38,018 nucleotides of DNA from Oscillospiraceae bacterium (GCA_020024155.1 JAHHUE010000008.1:1-38018), one strand, 5' to 3'. Shown: positions 22,720 through 30,982, counted from the first letter of the stretch. Made by a program: numbers and translations. The notes: a model not told the origin generated them from the letters alone.

Positions 22720-22748
22720 ATAATATCACAATTTTTCACATTTTACAA
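22720..22748 (-). promoter_or_regulatory. Promoter of fsa
   Basis: Leftward -35 TTGTAA (22748-22743), 17-bp spacer, -10 TATTAT (22725-22720). The 12 bases TTGTAAAATGTG from the -35 into the spacer are the same as at hppA. Confidence 0.75.
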
Positions 22749-22754
22749 TAGTTC

Positions 22755-22783
22755 TTTACAATTAATAGGAAAGATAGTACAAT
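22755..22783 (+). promoter_or_regulatory. Promoter of the DUF4364 gene
   Basis: Rightward -35 TTTACA (22755-22760), 17-bp spacer, -10 TACAAT (22778-22783). It is divergent from the fsa promoter, with the two -35 boxes only 6 bp apart. Confidence 0.7.
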
Positions 22784-22819
22784 AATATCTGTCAAAAACA
22801 ATAGATAGAGGGTGTATAT

Positions 22820-23410
22820 ATGGATAATAATTCTGCTTTTACTGCTGGTGTTCGCTTTGGTGGTATTTCTGATAGAACTGAAATTAAAATATTGGTATGT
22901 TACCTTTTAAGCAATGTAAATCAGCCTGTATCTGCACAGCAAATCATTGATACTCTGGTAGGTCAGGAGCTTGTAAACTATTTTGAATTACAAGATGCAC
23001 TTTCACATCTTTCACAGCAAAATTTAATAAAGGAAAATAATGGTTTATACTCTATCACAAAAGAAGGCATTGATATTAGCCATCAACTTGAAAAAGCACT
23101 GCCTTATTCTGTAAGAGAAAGGGCTTATAAATCTGTTATTGAAATTTTGCAGTATGCAGCTTTAAAAAAGCAAAATCAAACAAGTATAACCACCCTCAGT
23201 GAAGGTGGATACAATTTAAACTGCACAATTTCTGATAAAGATTTTATACTGTTTTCTTGTGACATTCATATGCCTAACGAAAAAAGTGCACTGCTTGCAC
23301 AAGAAAAATTTATAAAACATGGTCACGAAATTTTTAAATGTGTTCTTGGCATAACAACCGATAACCCAAAAATGTATAAATCATTTCTTGAAAAACAAGA
23401 AGAAGAGTAA
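22820..23410 (+). CDS. DUF4364 family winged-helix-like protein
   Basis: A 196-residue soluble protein of the DUF4364 family, common in Clostridia and not characterised. Residues about 20-90 look like a winged helix (T-E-I-K-I-L-V-C-Y-L-L, P-V-S-A-Q-Q-I-I-D-T-L, A-L-S-H-L-S-Q-Q-N-L-I, G-L-Y-S-I-T-K-E-G), so DNA binding is plausible; residues about 120-190 form an alpha/beta regulatory domain (Y-N-L-N-C-T-I-S-D...F-S-C-D-I-H-M-P). The AGGGTG ribosome site is 7 bases from the ATG. It is divergent from fsa, so it could control fsa or itself; that is inference. Confidence 0.85.
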   Translation: MDNNSAFTAGVRFGGISDRTEIKILVCYLLSNVNQPVSAQQIIDTLVGQELVNYFELQDALSHLSQQNLIKENNGLYSITKEGIDISHQLEKALPYSVRERAYKSVIEILQYAALKKQNQTSITTLSEGGYNLNCTISDKDFILFSCDIHMPNEKSALLAQEKFIKHGHEIFKCVLGITTDNPKMYKSFLEKQEEE

Positions 23411-23413
23411 ATT

Positions 23414-23449
23414 AAAACAGAACTTTCTGATAACAGTTAGTTCTGTTTT
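23414..23449. terminator. Bidirectional terminator
   Basis: Arms AAAACAGAACT (23414-23424) and AGTTCTGTTTT (23439-23449) pair perfectly, with T/A tracts on both sides. It ends the DUF4364 gene and probably the convergent repair operon. Confidence 0.85.
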
Positions 23450-23454
23450 TTATT

Positions 23455-24210
23455 TTATATATTTTCGTTCATTTCAGGCAACATATCCCAAGTTCTTTTA
23501 GGCATATTATTCATTCTACATCTTGGGTTATATCTTTCTTTTATTGCAATTGTATCGTAGAACAGTTTCCATAATTTCTGCATATTATATTCATCATCAT
23601 CTATATGTGGAAGTTCTATATTATTAACTGATAAAATTTCTGTTCTGTTTATTTCATGTATAAGTGCTTGACCGTTTGTTCTGTCATATATCATAAATGA
23701 TTGTTGATTATATCGTTCTACAAAATGGTTTGCAATAAGTGGCAATATTTGATTTTTTGGTTTTATTTCAGATATATACACTTCTCCGGATTTATAAAAT
23801 CGGACAACACCTAAATATAAATGTTTTTCTCTATGTATATGCCGATGTGCTTTAAGCAAAAAATTGACATCTTCATCTGCTACCAATTTATCTATATTGT
23901 GACCAACTTTAAAGCCTTTTGCAACATATTTAAGCATATGTAATTCTTTATTCTCTTGATAGCTAAGCAAGCATTGCTGTAAAAAAATAATAGAATTTTT
24001 TGATATTTTATTTTGAATTGCTGTTTTAACTCGTTTTGCCTTTTCAAAATCCGTTTCGATTGTTATTTGCTGGTAAAAACTTGCTTGCACATCATCTTCA
24101 CTTATTATACTTATTGGATTAAATGATGAATAATAGTATGTATATACACAGTTTAAAAAGCCATCAAATGTACCATCATATACATAAATCACATCTGACC
24201 GCTGATACAT
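23455..24210 (-). CDS. DUF4130 putative DNA repair protein (TIGR03915 type)
   Basis: A 251-residue protein of the family that accompanies a radical-SAM partner in many bacteria and is predicted to act in DNA repair. The N-terminal Y-V-Y-D-G-T-F-D-G-F-L-N-C-V (9-22) and the C-terminal region with R-F-Y-K-S-G-E, N-H-F-V-E-R-Y, D-T-I-A-I-K-E-R-Y-N-P-R-C and P-K-R-T-W-D-M-L-P-E fit the uracil-DNA-glycosylase-like DUF4130 proteins. The reading frame overlaps the end of the radical-SAM gene by 22 bp, so the two are co-translated. The ATG has GGGAGG about 10 bases upstream. No lesion or substrate is known. Confidence 0.85.
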   Translation of the reverse strand: MYQRSDVIYVYDGTFDGFLNCVYTYYYSSFNPISIISEDDVQASFYQQITIETDFEKAKRVKTAIQNKISKNSIIFLQQCLLSYQENKELHMLKYVAKGFKVGHNIDKLVADEDVNFLLKAHRHIHREKHLYLGVVRFYKSGEVYISEIKPKNQILPLIANHFVERYNQQSFMIYDRTNGQALIHEINRTEILSVNNIELPHIDDDEYNMQKLWKLFYDTIAIKERYNPRCRMNNMPKRTWDMLPEMNENI

Positions 24211-25487
24211 TTATAAACATCCTCCCTAGTAACATTATTATTAAATAAACTTACCTGCTCATATTGTTGATTAACACTAACTGATGTTGATTGCAAAATA
24301 AGATTTTTTTCTGCATACTGCTTATCTATTTTAATATATGGCGCTGATTTGCCTTTACAAGTAATAAAAAACTGTGCTCTTTTTAAAACAACACCTATTT
24401 TTTTAAGTGCATCAAAATCAAGAAATGCTACTTTTCTTGCAGAAATTATTCTTTTTGCACAAGTTACACCTATCCCTGGAACTCTCAAAAGCATTTCATA
24501 CGGAGCAGTGTTGACTTCACAAGGAAACAAATGCATATTGTTTAAAGCCCAGTTACATTTTGGGTCTAAAAACTCATTAAACATATTATGATTTTCGTCC
24601 AAAATTTCATCTGCACGAAACTTATAAAATCTTAAAAGCCAATCTGCTTGATACAACCTGTGTTCTCTCAATAATGGTGGTTTTGTGTCTATTGCCGGCA
24701 AATATCTATTCTGATTTATTGGCACATAAGCTGAAAAAAATACTCTTTTCAATCCATACTTATCATATAGTCCTTGTGTAAGACGCAAAATATGTAAATC
24801 ACTTTCATCACTTGCACCAACTATCATTTGTGTTGACTGCCCTGCCGGTGCAAACTTTGGCGCATTTTTATATAAAACCAAATTATATTTTGATTCTTGA
24901 TTATGCTGTTGTATAGCTTTCATTGGTGTAAATATTTTTGTTTTTGATTTTTGCGGTGCAAGCTTTTCAAGGCTTGTTGCACTTGGCATTTCAATATTTA
25001 CACTTAATCTATCCACAAGAAGCCCTATTCTCTCTACAAGTTCCGGACTTGACCCTGGTATAACTTTTGCGTGGATATATCCGTTAAATTTGTATTCGTA
25101 TCTTAATATCTCAATAGATTTTATTATAAGTTCCATTGTGTAGTCCGGGCTTTTTATTACACCAGATGACAAAAACAGTCCCTCTATATAATTTCTCTTA
25201 TAAAAATTTATTGTTATATCTGCAAGCTCTTGGGGTGTAAAAGCAGCCCTTTTGACATCATTGCTTTTTCTGTTAATGCAGTAGGCGCAGTCATACTCAC
25301 AGTAATTTGTAAATAAAACTTTAAGCAAAGAAATACATCTTCCATCAGATGACCAACTATGACATATACCACACTTTACTGCTGTACCAAAATTTCCGTT
25401 TTTTCCTCTATCCGAACCACTTGAAGTACAAGCTGCATCATATTTTGCAGCATCCGATAATATTTCTAATTTTTCAAATATATCCAT
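24189..25487 (-). CDS. Putative DNA modification/repair radical SAM protein
   Basis: A 432-residue radical-SAM enzyme. The iron-sulfur cluster motif C63-E-Y-D-C67-A-Y-C70 is canonical; further cysteines (C39, C42, C51) precede it. A helix-hairpin-helix DNA-binding motif lies near the C-terminus (L-L-R-V-P-G-I-G-V-T-C-A-K-R-I-I-S-A-R). This pairing, with a DUF4130 partner directly after it, is the known two-gene repair cassette. Chemistry would be 5'-deoxyadenosyl-radical-based, as in spore photoproduct lyase, but the substrate is not known. The ATG has AGGAG 8 bases upstream. The promoter carries two dyad operators (25523-25568), so the operon is apparently inducible. Confidence 0.88.
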   Translation of the reverse strand: MDIFEKLEILSDAAKYDAACTSSGSDRGKNGNFGTAVKCGICHSWSSDGRCISLLKVLFTNYCEYDCAYCINRKSNDVKRAAFTPQELADITINFYKRNYIEGLFLSSGVIKSPDYTMELIIKSIEILRYEYKFNGYIHAKVIPGSSPELVERIGLLVDRLSVNIEMPSATSLEKLAPQKSKTKIFTPMKAIQQHNQESKYNLVLYKNAPKFAPAGQSTQMIVGASDESDLHILRLTQGLYDKYGLKRVFFSAYVPINQNRYLPAIDTKPPLLREHRLYQADWLLRFYKFRADEILDENHNMFNEFLDPKCNWALNNMHLFPCEVNTAPYEMLLRVPGIGVTCAKRIISARKVAFLDFDALKKIGVVLKRAQFFITCKGKSAPYIKIDKQYAEKNLILQSTSVSVNQQYEQVSLFNNNVTREDVYKCISGQM

Positions 25488-25516
25488 TACATATACTCCT
25501 AAAACTTATTATCATA

Positions 25517-25568
25517 ATAATAACATCTATAAGTTGTTATTTCAAGTATTTAAACAACTAAAAGTTGT
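25517..25568 (-). promoter_or_regulatory. Repair operon promoter with two ACAACT-N3-AGTTGT operators
   Basis: Leftward promoter TTGAAA (25545-25540), 17-bp spacer, TATTAT (25522-25517). A 15-bp dyad, ACAACT-N3-AGTTGT, is perfect at 25554-25568 and has one mismatch at 25523-25537. The second copy fills the promoter spacer and touches the -10; centres are 31 bp apart, about three turns. This is a typical repressor layout. The sequence does not match the clostridial LexA box (GAAC-N4-GTTC), so the repressor is unknown. Confidence 0.75.
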
Positions 25569-25709
25569 CAATTTGAAGTGGTAAAATAATTTATGATAAC
25601 TAAAAATAAAATTTTATACATAATTCATATTTTTTTATTTAAAATTTTACTGCAATTTTCACAATAAAAGTGTATACTATATATTAAGAAACAAAACGGA
25701 GGTTTTGCT

Positions 25710-27308
25710 ATGAAACTTACTTTTTTAGGAGCCTGCCACGAAGTTACAGGCAGTATGTTTTTACTTGAAGCATGCAACAAAAAAATTATAATTGATTGTG
25801 GTATGGAACAAGGTGTTGATACTTTTGAAAACACTGAATTACCTATTGCAGCTGGCAATATTGACTATGTTTTACTAACACACGCACATATTGACCACTC
25901 TGGTAATCTTCCTCTACTCGTAAAAAATGGATTCAAGGGAGAAATACATTCAACTGATGCAACTGCTGATTTATGTTCAGTTATGCTAAAAGACTCTGCT
26001 CACATACAAGAATTTGAAGCTGAATGGCGCAACAGAAAAAATCGTCGTGCTGGTAAAGAAGAGTTTGTACCAAAATATACAATGGATGATGCAATTGCTG
26101 CAATAGAGCAATTTGTACCTCACTATTATAAGAATAAATTTACTTTGTGTGATGGCGTTGTAGTAAACTTTATTGACGCCGGACATCTCCTCGGTTCTGC
26201 ATCTATTGAAATATGGGTTACAGAAAATGATATTACAAAGAAAATTGTATTTTCCGGCGATATAGGCAACTTAAATCAGCCAATTATTAAAGACCCTGAA
26301 TATATTGATTCTGCTGACTATGTTATTATGGAATCCACTTACGGCAATAGAAACCATGGAGAAAAGCCTGATTATATAAAAGAATTAGCCAACATATTAA
26401 ATCATACTTTTGCAAGAGGAGGCAATGTTGTTATTCCTTCCTTTGCAGTAGGCAGAACACAGGAAATGCTATATTTTTTCAGAGAAATTAAAGAGCGTGG
26501 CTTGGTAGAACCTAGTGATTTCACTGTATATGTAGATAGTCCTTTGGCAGTCGAAGCAACAACAATATTTAAGAAAAACAGTGTGGATTGCTTTGACGAA
26601 GAAACAAAAAATCTTTTAATGCGTAAAGTTAATCCTTTGCAGTTCAACGGACTTAAAGTATCTGTTACAAGTGATGACTCCAAGCTTATAAACTTTGATA
26701 ATTCTCCAAAAGTTATACTTTCAGCAAGTGGTATGTGTGAAGCTGGTAGAATAAGACATCACTTAAAACATAATCTTTGGAGACCTGAATGTACTGTGTT
26801 ATTTGTTGGATACCAAGCAATTAACAGTCTTGGCAGAAAAATCTATGACGGTGCAAGCGAAGTAAAGCTTTTTGGCGAAACAATTGAAGTAAAAGCTGAA
26901 ATAAGACATCTTGCAGGTATTAGTGGTCATGCTGACAATAACGGACTTATTAAATGGATTGAAAGTATCCATAACAAACCACAAAAGGTGTTTGTTGTTC
27001 ATGGTGACGATGATGTAATGAATGATTTTACACAACAACTTACAGCCAAAGGTTTTGATGCTACTGCACCATACTCTGGAAGTGTGTATAATTTAATTAC
27101 AAATCAATATGAAATCACTGCTGCTCCTGTTCCTGTTTCAAAAGCTTATACATCTCCTACACGCAGAGCAGAAACTGTGTTTGGCAGACTTGTACTGGCT
27201 GGAAAACGACTATTAAGTGTTATTGAAAAAAATAAAGACGGAGCGAATAAAGACCTTGCTAAATTCACAAGCCAAATACAAGCTTTATGCGACAAATGGG
27301 ATAAATAG
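25710..27308 (+). CDS. Beta-CASP metallo-beta-lactamase-fold ribonuclease-like protein
   Basis: A 532-residue protein of the beta-CASP nuclease family (CPSF73-like, bacterial form with an RMMBL C-terminal part). Metal ligands are visible: H58-A-H60-I-D62-H63, H159 in D-A-G-H-L-L-G-S, D184 in F-S-G-D-I-G, and the late G-H-A-D. The beta-CASP segment shows Y-V-D-S-P-L-A-V-E-A and I-L-S-A-S-G-M-C-E-A-G-R-I. The family cuts RNA, though bacterial members of this branch are little studied. The ATG has CGGAGG 8-9 bases upstream. It is a single gene with a strong terminator, divergent from the repair operon and perhaps affected by the same operators. Confidence 0.92.
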   Translation: MKLTFLGACHEVTGSMFLLEACNKKIIIDCGMEQGVDTFENTELPIAAGNIDYVLLTHAHIDHSGNLPLLVKNGFKGEIHSTDATADLCSVMLKDSAHIQEFEAEWRNRKNRRAGKEEFVPKYTMDDAIAAIEQFVPHYYKNKFTLCDGVVVNFIDAGHLLGSASIEIWVTENDITKKIVFSGDIGNLNQPIIKDPEYIDSADYVIMESTYGNRNHGEKPDYIKELANILNHTFARGGNVVIPSFAVGRTQEMLYFFREIKERGLVEPSDFTVYVDSPLAVEATTIFKKNSVDCFDEETKNLLMRKVNPLQFNGLKVSVTSDDSKLINFDNSPKVILSASGMCEAGRIRHHLKHNLWRPECTVLFVGYQAINSLGRKIYDGASEVKLFGETIEVKAEIRHLAGISGHADNNGLIKWIESIHNKPQKVFVVHGDDDVMNDFTQQLTAKGFDATAPYSGSVYNLITNQYEITAAPVPVSKAYTSPTRRAETVFGRLVLAGKRLLSVIEKNKDGANKDLAKFTSQIQALCDKWDK

Positions 27309-27320
27309 CTTATAATGATA

Positions 27321-27350
27321 AAGCTGTCACAGTTTAGCCTGTGGCAGCTT
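27321..27350 (+). terminator. Terminator of the beta-CASP gene
   Basis: A 12-bp stem with one G-U pair (27321-27332 with 27339-27350), a 6-nt loop and TTTTTT. Confidence 0.9.
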
Positions 27351-27365
27351 TTTTATGCAAAAAAA

Positions 27366-27400
27366 TATCCATACAACATCATAAAGACATTGTATGGATA
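27366..27400 (-). terminator. Terminator of the ABC-F gene
   Basis: An 11-bp perfect stem (27366-27376 with 27390-27400) and a leftward T tract, 9 bp after the ABC-F stop codon. Confidence 0.9.
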
Positions 27401-27408
27401 AATATTTA

Positions 27409-29007
27409 TTATTTGTTGTTTTGTTTGTATTCAATGTATTCATCATAAGTCATAAGTTTATCTACAATAGAACCATCTTCTTTTATTTCAATAATACGGT
27501 TAGCAATTGTTTCTATAAACTGATGGTCATGACTTGAAAACAAAACTGTACCTTTAAAGTCAACAATACCATTATTAACGGCTGTAATAGATTCAAGGTC
27601 AAGGTGGTTAGTTGGCTGGTCAAGCATGATAACATTTGCCTCTTTCATCATCATACGGCTAAGCATACATCTAACCTTTTCACCACCAGAAAGAACATTA
27701 ACTTTCTTGTAAACATCATCGCCACTGAAAAGCATTCTACCAAGGAAACCACGCAAGAAACTTTCTGTTTGGTCTTTGGAATATTGACGAAGCCAGTCAA
27801 CAAGGTTCATATCATTTCCTTCAAAAAATTCTGTATTATCTTTTGGAAAATAACTTCTTGATGTACTTACACCCCATTTGATAAAACCACTGTCTGGTAC
27901 AAGTTCTTCATTAAGGACTTTGAACAAGGCTGTTTGACCTGCTTCATTGTCACCAACAAGAGCAATTTTATCAAGACGGTTAACATAGAATGATACATTA
28001 TCAAGAACCTTTACACCATCAATTGTAACTGTAAGGTCCCTTACTTCAAGAACATCTTTGCCAACTTCCCTATCTTGTACAAAGTTTACAAATGGATATT
28101 TACGTGAAGAAGCAGGCATTTCTTCAAGTTGGATGTTATCCAAAATCTTCTTACGGCTTGTTGCCTGTTTTGATTTAGATTTATTTGCAGAAAATCGACG
28201 AATAAATTCTTCCAACTGTTTAATTTTTTCTTCTTTTTTCTTATTTTGGTTTTTAATAAGCTGATTCATAAGCTGGCTGGATTCATACCAGAAATCGTAG
28301 TTACCAGCATACATTTTAACTTTGTTATAGTCAATATCAACTGTATGTGTACATACAGCGTTCAAGAAGTGACGGTCATGGGACACAACAAGAACTGTGC
28401 CTGGGAAATCAATAATAAATTCTTCAAGCCATGCAATTGCATCAATATCAAGATGGTTTGTAGGTTCGTCAAGAAGAATTATACTTGGTTTACCAAACAA
28501 AGCTTTTGCAAGCAAAACTTTAACTTTGTCACGACCGTTAAGATTTTTCATCTGTGTATAGTGGAACTCTTTATCAACGCCAAGACCGTTAAGCAACTGC
28601 AAAACTTCTGTTTCTGCTTCCCAACCGTCAAGCTCTGCAAACTCGCCTTCAAGTTCCGCTGCTCTTTCGCCGTCTGCTTCACTAAAATCAGGTTTTGCGT
28701 ACAACTCGTCTTTTTCTTTCATAATTTCATAAAGACGAGGGTTACCCATAATAACAGTGTCCACTACTGAATATTCATCAAATTTAAAGTGGTCCTGTTC
28801 TAACACAGACATTCTTGCATTTTTATCTAGGAAAATTTCGCCTTTTGTTGGCTCTCTTTGACCTGACAAAAATTTAAGAAGTGTACTTTTACCAGCACCG
28901 TTTGCTCCGATTATACCGTAACAGTTACCTTCTTTAAAATCAAGGTTAACATCTTTAAAAAGAGTTTGCCCGTCAAACTCGTGTGTAAGCTCTTTTACAG
29001 ATAACAT
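27409..29007 (-). CDS. ABC-F family ATPase with one degenerate composite ATP site (YbiT-like)
   Basis: A 532-residue cytoplasmic protein with two ABC domains and no membrane part, the ABC-F plan of ribosome-associated ATPases. Domain 1 has Walker A G-A-N-G-A-G-K-S (34-41) and Walker B L-L-D-E-P-T-N-H-L-D (D180, E181) but a broken signature, L-N-G-R-D-K (156-161). Domain 2 has a good signature L-S-G-G-E (439-443), but its Walker A lysine is Q358 (G-D-N-E-A-G-Q-T) and its catalytic glutamate is Q464 (L-D-Q-P-T-N-H-L-D). A basic linker (about 242-300) joins them. The ATG at 29007 follows AAGGAG by 7-8 bases. The pattern fits the YbiT-like branch of ABC-F, involved in translation or antibiotic protection; the exact role is unknown. 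Confidence 0.92.
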   Translation of the reverse strand: MLSVKELTHEFDGQTLFKDVNLDFKEGNCYGIIGANGAGKSTLLKFLSGQREPTKGEIFLDKNARMSVLEQDHFKFDEYSVVDTVIMGNPRLYEIMKEKDELYAKPDFSEADGERAAELEGEFAELDGWEAETEVLQLLNGLGVDKEFHYTQMKNLNGRDKVKVLLAKALFGKPSIILLDEPTNHLDIDAIAWLEEFIIDFPGTVLVVSHDRHFLNAVCTHTVDIDYNKVKMYAGNYDFWYESSQLMNQLIKNQNKKKEEKIKQLEEFIRRFSANKSKSKQATSRKKILDNIQLEEMPASSRKYPFVNFVQDREVGKDVLEVRDLTVTIDGVKVLDNVSFYVNRLDKIALVGDNEAGQTALFKVLNEELVPDSGFIKWGVSTSRSYFPKDNTEFFEGNDMNLVDWLRQYSKDQTESFLRGFLGRMLFSGDDVYKKVNVLSGGEKVRCMLSRMMMKEANVIMLDQPTNHLDLESITAVNNGIVDFKGTVLFSSHDHQFIETIANRIIEIKEDGSIVDKLMTYDEYIEYKQNNK

Positions 29008-29059
29008 TATTTTCTCCTTATTTATATACATTGTTATTATTTATATACATACATTATAT

Positions 29060-29088
29060 ATTATCACCCATATTTTATAAAAAGTCAA
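29060..29088 (-). promoter_or_regulatory. Promoter of the ABC-F gene
   Basis: Leftward -35 TTGACT (29088-29083), 17-bp spacer, -10 GATAAT (29065-29060). Confidence 0.7.
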
Positions 29089-29141
29089 TAACACTTTCAA
29101 TCTCTATTTCATATAATAAATAAAAAAGGAGGATTTGTACT

Positions 29142-29684
29142 ATGGAAAATCAAAACTATCCTGTATACCCTGGCACAGCTTTGCGTGTTGGCTCTGGTGG
29201 TAGTGATGTAAAAATTATGCAACAATATTTAAACGGAATTGGTGTGGTTTATACATCAATAAACCGTCTTAAAGTTGATAGCAAATTTGGCAATGAAACT
29301 CAAAATGCAGTTATTCGTTTTCAAAAGCAATTCAACTTATCTCCTGATGGAGTTATTGGAAAGAATACTTGGGATAAAATTGTAACTGTTTACTTATCAG
29401 TTGCTGATTATAAACCTCTCGATGTAAAAACAAAATATCCTGGCCTTATAATGAATGGTTCTTCTGGCGATAGTGTAAGATTTATACAAAGTTACCTTAA
29501 CACTGTTAAAAAGAAAAAAAATTATGCTTGGCCAACACTGACAATCGATGGAAAATTTGGTAATAACACAAGAGCTGCTGTATCTGGTTTCCAGTATGCT
29601 TATAACCTTTCAGTAGACGGAAAAGTTGGTAGCAAAACTTGGAATATGCTTATTCCAGAGTTTAATACTCTTATAAAATTATAA
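29142..29684 (+). CDS. Two-repeat peptidoglycan-binding protein
   Basis: A 180-residue protein consisting almost only of two PG_binding_1 domains (about 15-85 and 103-176). Each shows the family pattern G-S-G-G-S-D-V-K-I-M-Q-Q-Y-L or G-S-S-G-D-S-V-R-F-I-Q-S-Y-L, then D-x-K-F-G-N-x-T, a V-x-x-F-Q core and a D-G-x-(I/V)-G closing turn. No signal peptide, membrane anchor or catalytic domain is seen. In spore formers such domains bring hydrolases to the cortex; here a mother-cell or cytoplasmic role, or release by lysis, is possible. A GGAGG site lies 9 bases before the ATG, and a terminator follows. Confidence 0.88.
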   Translation: MENQNYPVYPGTALRVGSGGSDVKIMQQYLNGIGVVYTSINRLKVDSKFGNETQNAVIRFQKQFNLSPDGVIGKNTWDKIVTVYLSVADYKPLDVKTKYPGLIMNGSSGDSVRFIQSYLNTVKKKKNYAWPTLTIDGKFGNNTRAAVSGFQYAYNLSVDGKVGSKTWNMLIPEFNTLIKL

Positions 29685-29688
29685 TCTA

Positions 29689-29721
29689 AAAAGCGATTTG
29701 CATTTATTGCAAGTCGCTTTT
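29689..29721 (+). terminator. Terminator of the peptidoglycan-binding gene
   Basis: Arms AAAAGCGA-TTGCA and TGCAA-TCGCTTTT with one mismatch (29689-29721), then a T-rich tract. Confidence 0.85.
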
Positions 29722-29802
29722 ATCTTTTTAATTGAAATATATATGTATTTAAGATATGATAAGTATAATATAATAAATCGTAATTAAATATGGAGGTATA
29801 AA

Positions 29803-30942
29803 ATGAATATTGCACTTTTAGGCTTTGGTACAGTATGCAAAGGTGTTTATGATATTTTAAAAGAAATGCCGGAGTATAATATAAAGAAAATACTTATCCG
29901 TAATCCTGCAAAAAAAACTATGGATTGTATGACATTAGATTTTTCTGATATTGAAAATGATAATGATATTGATTTAGTTGTTGAGGCTATTGGTGGTTTG
30001 CATCCTGCAAAAGAATATATAATTTCATCTTTAAAAGCAAAAAAACATGTTGTAACTGCAAACAAAGCAGTTGTTGCAAACTATTTTGATGAATTTGTCC
30101 AAACTGCAAAAGAAAACGGTGTAAAATTTATGATTGAAGCTACTACCGGTGGTGGTATTCCGTGGATTAAAAATCTTCAGAGAGTTTCAAGAATAGATGA
30201 AGTTACAAGCTTATATGGCATAATGAATGGTACATCAAACTTTATACTTTCAGCAATGAATGATGAACAAAAAGATTTTGACGAAGTTTTAAAAGCTGCT
30301 CAAAAGCTTGGATATGCCGAAAGTGACCCATCTGCTGATATTGATGGTGATGATGTAAGAAACAAATGTGCAATTTCTGCATCTATCGCTTTTGGTGGTC
30401 TAGTTCCAGTTAACTCAATATCTCAGTCTGGTATAAGATATATAAACAAAAATGATATTAAATGGTTTAATAAAAACAATTTGGTTTGCAAATTATTTGC
30501 AACAGCTATTAAATCCGGAAATAATTATGATGCAATAGTTGAGCCTGTGCTTTTAGATAAAAATACTGTGGAAGCTAACGTTCCAAAGAATTACAATATC
30601 ACTTGCCTTTACGGCAAAACTATTGGTGATGTAAAATTATACGGACAAGGTGCTGGTAGATTTCCAACTGGTAACGCAATAGTTCAAGATATAATTGATG
30701 TAAATGAAAATCAAACATTTGATATTGTTTTTAATAAAGAACTGACAAAATCAGATGTTATAGAAGGTAAATACTATATTAGAATTCCTAGCAAGCTTAA
30801 TTTTGACAATTCACTAGTTGAATCTAAGATAAACTCAGAGAATTATGCCATTATTATTACCAAGGAAATTTATTGTTCTAAAATTCATAGTTTTATAGAT
30901 AATAATAAAGATAAATCTATATTTATCGCTAGATTTATATAG
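29803..30942 (+). CDS. hom: Homoserine dehydrogenase
   Basis: A 379-residue NAD(P)-dependent enzyme that reduces aspartate semialdehyde to homoserine, on the way to threonine and methionine. The Rossmann part begins with I-A-L-L-G-F-G-T-V-C-K-G-V, where the third glycine of G-x-G-x-x-G is C12. Then come T-A-N-K88-A, N-G-T-S-N-F-I (142-148) and the catalytic stretch A-E173-S-D-P-S-A-D-I-D-G-D-D-V-R-N-K188. The usual C-terminal ACT domain for threonine feedback is shortened; the last 75 residues could be a reduced ACT-like fold. A GGAGG site precedes the ATG by 7-8 bases. It is a lone gene: no aspartokinase or threonine synthase is next to it. Confidence 0.92.
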   Translation: MNIALLGFGTVCKGVYDILKEMPEYNIKKILIRNPAKKTMDCMTLDFSDIENDNDIDLVVEAIGGLHPAKEYIISSLKAKKHVVTANKAVVANYFDEFVQTAKENGVKFMIEATTGGGIPWIKNLQRVSRIDEVTSLYGIMNGTSNFILSAMNDEQKDFDEVLKAAQKLGYAESDPSADIDGDDVRNKCAISASIAFGGLVPVNSISQSGIRYINKNDIKWFNKNNLVCKLFATAIKSGNNYDAIVEPVLLDKNTVEANVPKNYNITCLYGKTIGDVKLYGQGAGRFPTGNAIVQDIIDVNENQTFDIVFNKELTKSDVIEGKYYIRIPSKLNFDNSLVESKINSENYAIIITKEIYCSKIHSFIDNNKDKSIFIARFI

Positions 30943-30947
30943 TAACT

Positions 30948-30982
30948 AACAGCTACAATTGAAGTTTTCTTTTGTAGCTGTT
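30948..30982 (+). terminator. Terminator of hom
   Basis: An 11-bp perfect stem, AACAGCTACAA with TTGTAGCTGTT (30948-30958 and 30972-30982), followed by TTT. Confidence 0.9.

Noticed and set aside
22720..22760. Rex operator near fsa
   Set aside because: TTGT and GTGA half-sites are present, but as direct rather than inverted repeats, so the Rex palindrome is absent.
25523..25568. LexA/SOS box upstream of the repair operon
   Set aside because: The dyads are ACAACT-N3-AGTTGT and do not fit GAAC-N4-GTTC.
25620..25709. Promoter for the beta-CASP gene
   Set aside because: A TATACT -10-like box exists before the gene, but no acceptable -35 at 16-18 bp; not annotated.
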